A stretch of 46,771 bases of DNA. Source: Bacteroidota bacterium. Its GTDB lineage: Bacteria; Bacteroidota; Bacteroidia; Bacteroidales; CAIWKO01. Both the position numbers and the translations under genes were made by a program. Under the pieces are notes generated by a model. That model had not been told where the DNA came from. It saw only the letters and a list, made by a program, of their open reading frames with translations, and made no database searches. Positions within the stretch are counted from its first letter, which is position 1, and every line of letters begins with the position of its first letter. Below, piece after piece: positions 45,101 to 46,771 of the stretch. The stretch lies in assembly GCA_037133915.1 (NCBI GenBank), contig JBAXND010000007.1:68085-114855 (forward strand), in the 5' to 3' direction.

Positions 45101-46771
45101 GCTCTAGTTCATCAGGTTGTCATGGCGGCGGCGGCGGCGGCGGCGGCCTCTATAGTGGCGGTTCAGGCGCTTATGCAAATTGCTATGGTTACACAGGTGG
45201 AAATGGTTCTCTCGGTGTTGGCGGAAATGGTAATTCAGGATACTGCTCTTATGCAGGCGTTGGCGGCGGCGGCGGCGGTTATTACGGTGGCGGTGGTGCT
45301 GCCGGTGGTAACTGTGGCGCCGGACAGGGCGGCGGCGGTTCTTCATGGACTGGTACACTCAGCAATCCTTCGTTCCAGGCAGGCGTTAATTCCGGTGACG
45401 GATATGTTACTATTTCATGGAGCTCGCTGCTTTGCACAAGTGCTTCCAGATCTCCGGTTACTCTTACTGTAATTCCTCCGGTTATTCCTTCAAGCGTTAT
45501 AGCTACTCCCGATTCTATCTGGTGCGGTGGAAACTCTAATCTTTCGGCTATTTCTACCGGTAATACAATCCGTTGGTACGATTCTCTTACTGGTGGTACA
45601 ATGCTTGGGACATCTCCCAGTGGAAGCAATTACAATGTTGCACCTCTTTCTACAACAACATATTATGCGGAAGCTTACAATGGTACATGTGCTAATCCCA
45701 CAAGGATAGCTGTTACCGTGAATGTTAAGACACTTATCGCGCCCGCTCCTGTTACGGCTACACCCGATACAGTAACTTGCGGTAGCACTGCTAACCTCAA
45801 TGCAACAGGTTTTGGCAACATCATTTATTGGTATGATGCTCCTACAGGCGGAAATCTTCTTTCAACAACCTCTAATGGTGCAAATTATAACGTTCTCCCG
45901 ATTTCAACAACAACGTATTATGCGGAAGCTGTTTCTTTAAATTCAGGTTCGCAGACATTCAACTACAATGGAGGCCAGCAGACTTTTACTGTTCCTGCAG
46001 GGGTAACAGCTATTAATGTGGATGCTTACGGTGCTCAGGGTGGTTCAGTTTATTATACTGGCGGTTATGGTGGTCGCGTTCAGGCAACTCTGACCGTTAC
46101 TCCGGGACAAACATTATATGTATATGTTGGCGGACAAGGTCAGACCTATTCTCCGGGATTCAACGGTGGTGGATATGGCTCACCCAACAACTCCTGGTCT
46201 AATGGTGGTGGCGGTGGCGCTACTGATATCCGCGTAAACGGCACATCATATTCCGACCGTATTCTCGTGGCAGGTGCCGGTGGCGGTTCAGGTTATAACA
46301 ATGGTATGTGCAATGGTGGTGCCGGTGGCGGTCCGTCAAATGCAGGTAACGGTTATTCTAACAGTTCTTACGACGCTTATTATGCCGGTGGTGGTGCTAC
46401 TCAATCATCTGGCGGACAAGGTGCCAATGGTGGCGGGTCCTATGGTTCATTTGGTACCGGCGGTAACGCTGCTTACTATAATTATGCCGGCGGCGGCGGT
46501 GGTGGTTACTACGGCGGCGGCGGCGGCTACTATTACGGTGGCGGCGGCGGTGGAAGCTCGTGGGTTACTCCTACAGGTTCCTCAGCCATTACTCATACTC
46601 AAGGTGCACGTTCAGGCAATGGTACACTTACCATTTCATGGAGTAATATGCTCTGTACCAGCTCATCAAGAACACCGGTTACAGTAACTGTAATTCCGCC
46701 GGCTATGCCTTCAAGTGTTATGGCTTCTCCCGACACTATCTGGTGCGGCGGAAACTCTAACCTTTCGGCAA
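36187..46771 (+). CDS. Giant exported Ig/glycine-rich repeat protein, partial (3' end off window)
   Basis: One frame open from the ATG at 36187 to the window end: 3528 codons, no stop. I read it codon by codon up to about 42500; the tandem duplication beyond stays in frame. The N-terminus has two hydrophobic stretches; ATG 36280 (MRMNTAAIAFLLLVFGN) would give a single normal signal peptide ending VFSQ. Residues about 80-318 resemble the N-terminal region of Rhs/wall-type proteins (ESKHFKNSDGS, LHYLENGKWNDIS, YPVIIDPT). Residues about 320-495 resemble DNRLRE domains (TWAKFNISSIQAGSTVSSVV). Then come three Ig-like domains (about 500-743) and repeated modules of two Ig-like domains (CGGxxxLxA, WYDAxxGGxLL, TTTYYAEA) plus one glycine-rich domain. 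Glycine-rich domains lie at residues 744-976, 1153-1397, 1576-1809, 1987-2240, 2418-2647, 2825-3078 and 3256-3485. Later repeats favour GGT/GGC and T-ending codons, unlike earlier ones. Surface adhesion or matrix function is inference. Confidence 0.88.
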   Translation, partial: MQKSITLKLKLTAAILFAFLRNSIGANLSHYMRMNTAAIAFLLLVFGNTSAVFSQDARGTETKDIYAKMYADYGSDNEITALRTRESKHFKNSDGSITACIASGTSLHYLENGKWNDISNEILSHSGLPGYLYENTANEFKTYYKGGGAGIKTVLPEGEVTDWMSPVVYWEGGEQKHILTDKWNESGNISGNEITFSGIANGISVRFTQNNDSRKMDLLLANKTIFDNLDFTPEFLVIEENISIPASWTLSVSGREINIYDEKGKWILNYPCPVVSDNSKSDDGPAETNGAITADGNNGNYKIKISVPYAWLKNNSRTYPVIIDPTTSYYPSNTSMWTGYQTTANGAKTSGVLRLLSTTYDTWAKFNISSIQAGSTVSSVVFNSYFYTPSGTSIKYARLNDMNATDPVSASASAVTTAVNANDYYVTNYYFGYTSAYYGWKNATLGTNANTDVQNRISQGWTAVGANWSSGNTATTMSHYGYGATNPPYLSITYTVPPPPVDPATPTSNSPQCGSVTITANGTAPGGEVWYWQGTSCGTSTSRGSGTTYTATSSGTYYIRSYRSSDAQWSTGCGSISVTVNPIPSDPTSTSASPLTTCDQVDVTLSASGSGTIYWFDGSCGSNTGSAIGSGSSFVVTPGPATATTYYSRNFNGACFSTNCQSITVQAGTTPSAPGSASATPSTITCGAYSDLSASSTGNLIRWYDAASGGTLLATTADGANFNVQPFTTTTYYSEAVSIAVNSQTFSYTGSQQTWTVPAGVTNITIDAQGAQGGGAYGGLGGRAIGTMPVTPGSTLYVYVGGQPTTRPGAGSGGFNGGGSIMALPCGGGTNDGWGGGGASDVRLTTSLSDRIIVAAGGGGTGYGDRVGGDGGGLTGSSGIAPYGTAPTGGTQTGGGNAGENNGTYAGAGSLGTGGDGGPTSVMCMGGGGGGGYYGGGGGYSSSGAGGSSWTSYSGSTNTSMTAGYKSGNGSVTISWDLPLCSSTTRTPVTLTVDPISIPTSETASPSSIACGESSDLSAVSAGNTIRWYDAASGGTLLGTSASGANFNVAPFATTTYYAEAYNSNCGSSSRVSVILTVSSMLAPGSATATPSVIVCGGTTDINATGSGNIIYWYDAPTGGNLISTTANGANYNLLPVSTTTYYAEAVSISNLTATFNNTSTGQYGSLQYWTVPSGVTNINIDAYGAQGGNSSYGTGGKGAKMSGNFNVTPGQTLTIMVGQQGPSQGNDGGGGGGTFVVDNTNTPLIIAGGGGGASYSGPTNGIDGTTSTSGTSGANGGSGGSGGNGGQSVGCAGAGGGFSSNGQNGPSCSSGCNGGQSFLNGGAGGCTSNNCTGGYGGGGGTHGGGWGGGGGGGYSGGGASTSSQFGGGGGGSYNAGTNQNNIAGNNSGNGKVIITYGIPLCVSATRTPVTVTVNPPAGLSLVTATPDTAWCGGSSDLNATSTGNTIRWYDASTGGTLLGTSASGANYNVTLLTTTTTYYAESYNGTCANPTRVAVTVHVKSLTAPSPATASPSTIYCGGSTDLSATGYGTAIQWYDASSGGTLLSTTSNGGNYHVTPASTTTYYAEAITANSGSQSFSYTGSQQTWTVPTGVTSITIDAYGAQGSNNQQPGGYGAQAQGTLSVTAGQTLYIYVGGQAGFNGGGVPGSGGSWPGVYGGGASDIRLGGTALTDRVIVAAGGGGGGSAGSSWTAYAGGIGGGLTGGNGAGCCGTQPTGGTQSSGGIRGSGCNNCGDQMTDGSLGQGGHGDDGCSSYGTGSGGGGGYYGGGGGESCGSGSAGGGGSSYIGGVTAGTMNGGVRSGNGQITISWSGTLCSSASRTQVIVTVDPPVVPSSLSATPDTVWCGSSSNLIATSVGNTIRWYDSLTGGTMLGTSPSGSNYNVTPLTTTTYYAESYNGTCANPTRVAIAVNVKSLTAPTPVTASPDTVICGSTSNLAATGYGSIIHWYDASSGGTLLGSSNNGANFNVLPVSTTTYYAEAVSMLSGSQTFNYNGGQQTFTVPAGITQVTIEAVGAAGTGRNGHTPGYGGKAKGDLSVTPGQSLYVFVGGQSGFNGGGWGVNNCYGGGASDIRIGGTNLSDRVIVAGGGGGAGGDGYSCSSATGHGGGGTVGANYAGGAGGSGYGFCGSDGGTNGGSSSSGCHGGGGGGGGLYSGGSGAYANCYGYTGGNGSLGVGGNGNSGYCSYAGVGGGGGGYYGGGGAAGGNCGAGQGGGGSSWTGTLSNPSFQAGVNSGDGYVTISWSSLLCTSASRSPVTLTVIPPVIPSSVIATPDSIWCGGNSNLSAISTGNTIRWYDSLTGGTMLGTSPSGSNYNVAPLSTTTYYAEAYNGTCANPTRIAVTVNVKTLIAPAPVTATPDTVTCGSTANLNATGFGNIIYWYDAPTGGNLLSTTSNGANYNVLPISTTTYYAEAVSLNSGSQTFNYNGGQQTFTVPAGVTAINVDAYGAQGGSVYYTGGYGGRVQATLTVTPGQTLYVYVGGQGQTYSPGFNGGGYGSPNNSWSNGGGGGATDIRVNGTSYSDRILVAGAGGGSGYNNGMCNGGAGGGPSNAGNGYSNSSYDAYYAGGGATQSSGGQGANGGGSYGSFGTGGNAAYYNYAGGGGGGYYGGGGGYYYGGGGGGSSWVTPTGSSAITHTQGARSGNGTLTISWSNMLCTSSSRTPVTVTVIPPTVPSNLSATPDTVWCGSSSNLIATSVGNTIRWYDSLTGGTMLGTSPSGSNYNVTPLTTTTYYAESYNGTCANPTRVAIAVNVKSLTAPTPVTASPDTVICGSTSNLAATGYGSIIHWYDASSGGTLLGSSNNGANFNVLPVSTTTYYAEAVSMLSGSQTFNYNGGQQTFTVPAGITQVTIEAVGAAGTGRNGHTPGYGGKAKGDLSVTPGQSLYVFVGGQSGFNGGGWGVNNCYGGGASDIRIGGTNLSDRVIVAGGGGGAGGDGYSCSSATGHGGGGTVGANYAGGAGGSGYGFCGSDGGTNGGSSSSGCHGGGGGGGGLYSGGSGAYANCYGYTGGNGSLGVGGNGNSGYCSYAGVGGGGGGYYGGGGAAGGNCGAGQGGGGSSWTGTLSNPSFQAGVNSGDGYVTISWSSLLCTSASRSPVTLTVIPPVIPSSVIATPDSIWCGGNSNLSAISTGNTIRWYDSLTGGTMLGTSPSGSNYNVAPLSTTTYYAEAYNGTCANPTRIAVTVNVKTLIAPAPVTATPDTVTCGSTANLNATGFGNIIYWYDAPTGGNLLSTTSNGANYNVLPISTTTYYAEAVSLNSGSQTFNYNGGQQTFTVPAGVTAINVDAYGAQGGSVYYTGGYGGRVQATLTVTPGQTLYVYVGGQGQTYSPGFNGGGYGSPNNSWSNGGGGGATDIRVNGTSYSDRILVAGAGGGSGYNNGMCNGGAGGGPSNAGNGYSNSSYDAYYAGGGATQSSGGQGANGGGSYGSFGTGGNAAYYNYAGGGGGGYYGGGGGYYYGGGGGGSSWVTPTGSSAITHTQGARSGNGTLTISWSNMLCTSSSRTPVTVTVIPPAMPSSVMASPDTIWCGGNSNLSA
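41688..44186 (+). repeat. Tandem in-gene duplication, copy 1
   Basis: 2499 bases encoding Ig-Ig-Gly-rich twice (glycine-rich domains 4 and 5). It recurs at an offset of exactly 2514 bases (838 codons), so the duplication is in frame. Identity begins at the Ig motif CTTTCAGCAACCCC and ends in the codons GTAATTCCGCC before the next Ig domain. Differences I found from copy 2: C at 41733 and T at 44148, both in synonymous third positions (Asn and Ser). Confidence 0.95.
44202..46700 (+). repeat. Tandem in-gene duplication, copy 2
   Basis: Second copy of the 2499-base unit (glycine-rich domains 6 and 7). The differing bases are T at 44247 and C at 46662. The 15 bases between the copies (44187-44201) differ from what precedes copy 1. 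After 46700 the next Ig domain resembles the third Ig of the unit (the one at about 42958), not the first, so the array continues with a different module order beyond the window. Confidence 0.95.

Noticed and set aside
38416..46641. Regularly spaced repeats as a possible CRISPR array
   Set aside because: Repeat periods are hundreds of bases and coding; there are no short repeats with unique spacers and no cas genes.
41688..46700. Long direct repeats as a possible composite transposon or integrated element
   Set aside because: There is no transposase, terminal inverted repeat or target-site duplication; the unit is an exact number of codons within one gene, so it is a domain duplication.

Overview
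The window looks like chromosomal DNA of an anaerobic Bacteroidota, probably Bacteroidales-like. The grounds are repeated matches to the Bacteroidota -7 promoter box TAnnTTTG, phylum-typical genes (DUF3822 next to rsmD, an LptD-like/amidase/MlaD neighbourhood, M64 peptidase, secreted proteins with the GVGxNxxGAPxDTSAMLDxKS opening), few Shine-Dalgarno sequences, and a Ptb-Buk acyl-phosphate pathway. No tRNA, rRNA, CRISPR array, transposase or phage gene was seen.

Layout. 1-12.5 kb: a TPR/transglutaminase exported protein; a minus-strand block of lipoprotein, long-chain acyl-CoA ligase, SDR oxidoreductase, TonB-dependent receptor and a polytopic membrane protein; then a plus-strand PurL-like protein that lacks the conserved active-site motifs. 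12.5-19 kb: envelope and RNA genes (MlaD-type MCE protein, SPOR-bearing amidase, LptD-like protein, RsmD, DUF3822). 19-22.4 kb: two paralogous secreted proteins made of PKD-like domains plus a C-terminal glycine-rich domain. 22.4-35.3 kb: mostly housekeeping genes: dicarboxylate/amino-acid symporter, M64 peptidase, ptb and buk with an intrinsic terminator between them, thyA and folA flanking an MBOAT/AlgX-type O-acetylation pair, a secreted conserved protein, dnaB and a PolB-like exonuclease.

35.3-36.2 kb is a gene-free, AT-rich region with inverted repeats, a promoter match, a 10-bp perfect stem-loop and a terminator-like hairpin. It leads into the most striking feature: one reading frame open from 36187 to the window edge (3528 codons, no stop reached). 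This giant exported protein has an Rhs/wall-protein-like N-terminus, a DNRLRE-like segment, and then repeated modules of two Ig-like domains plus one glycine-rich domain (seven glycine-rich domains visible). Two consecutive modules (2514 bp, 838 codons) are duplicated in tandem almost perfectly; the only two differences I found are synonymous and lie near the ends.

The glycine-rich domains in the giant and in the 19-22 kb pair share an ordered motif set (WTVP, YGAQGG, VGQQG or VGGQ, poly-Gly then aromatic, IIAGGGGG or VIVAGGGG, GNGxVTISW) that resembles the glycine-rich domain of animal ALK/LTK receptors. The three genes therefore look like one family of surface or secreted glycine-rich proteins expanding by module duplication. 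All functional roles for it are inference.
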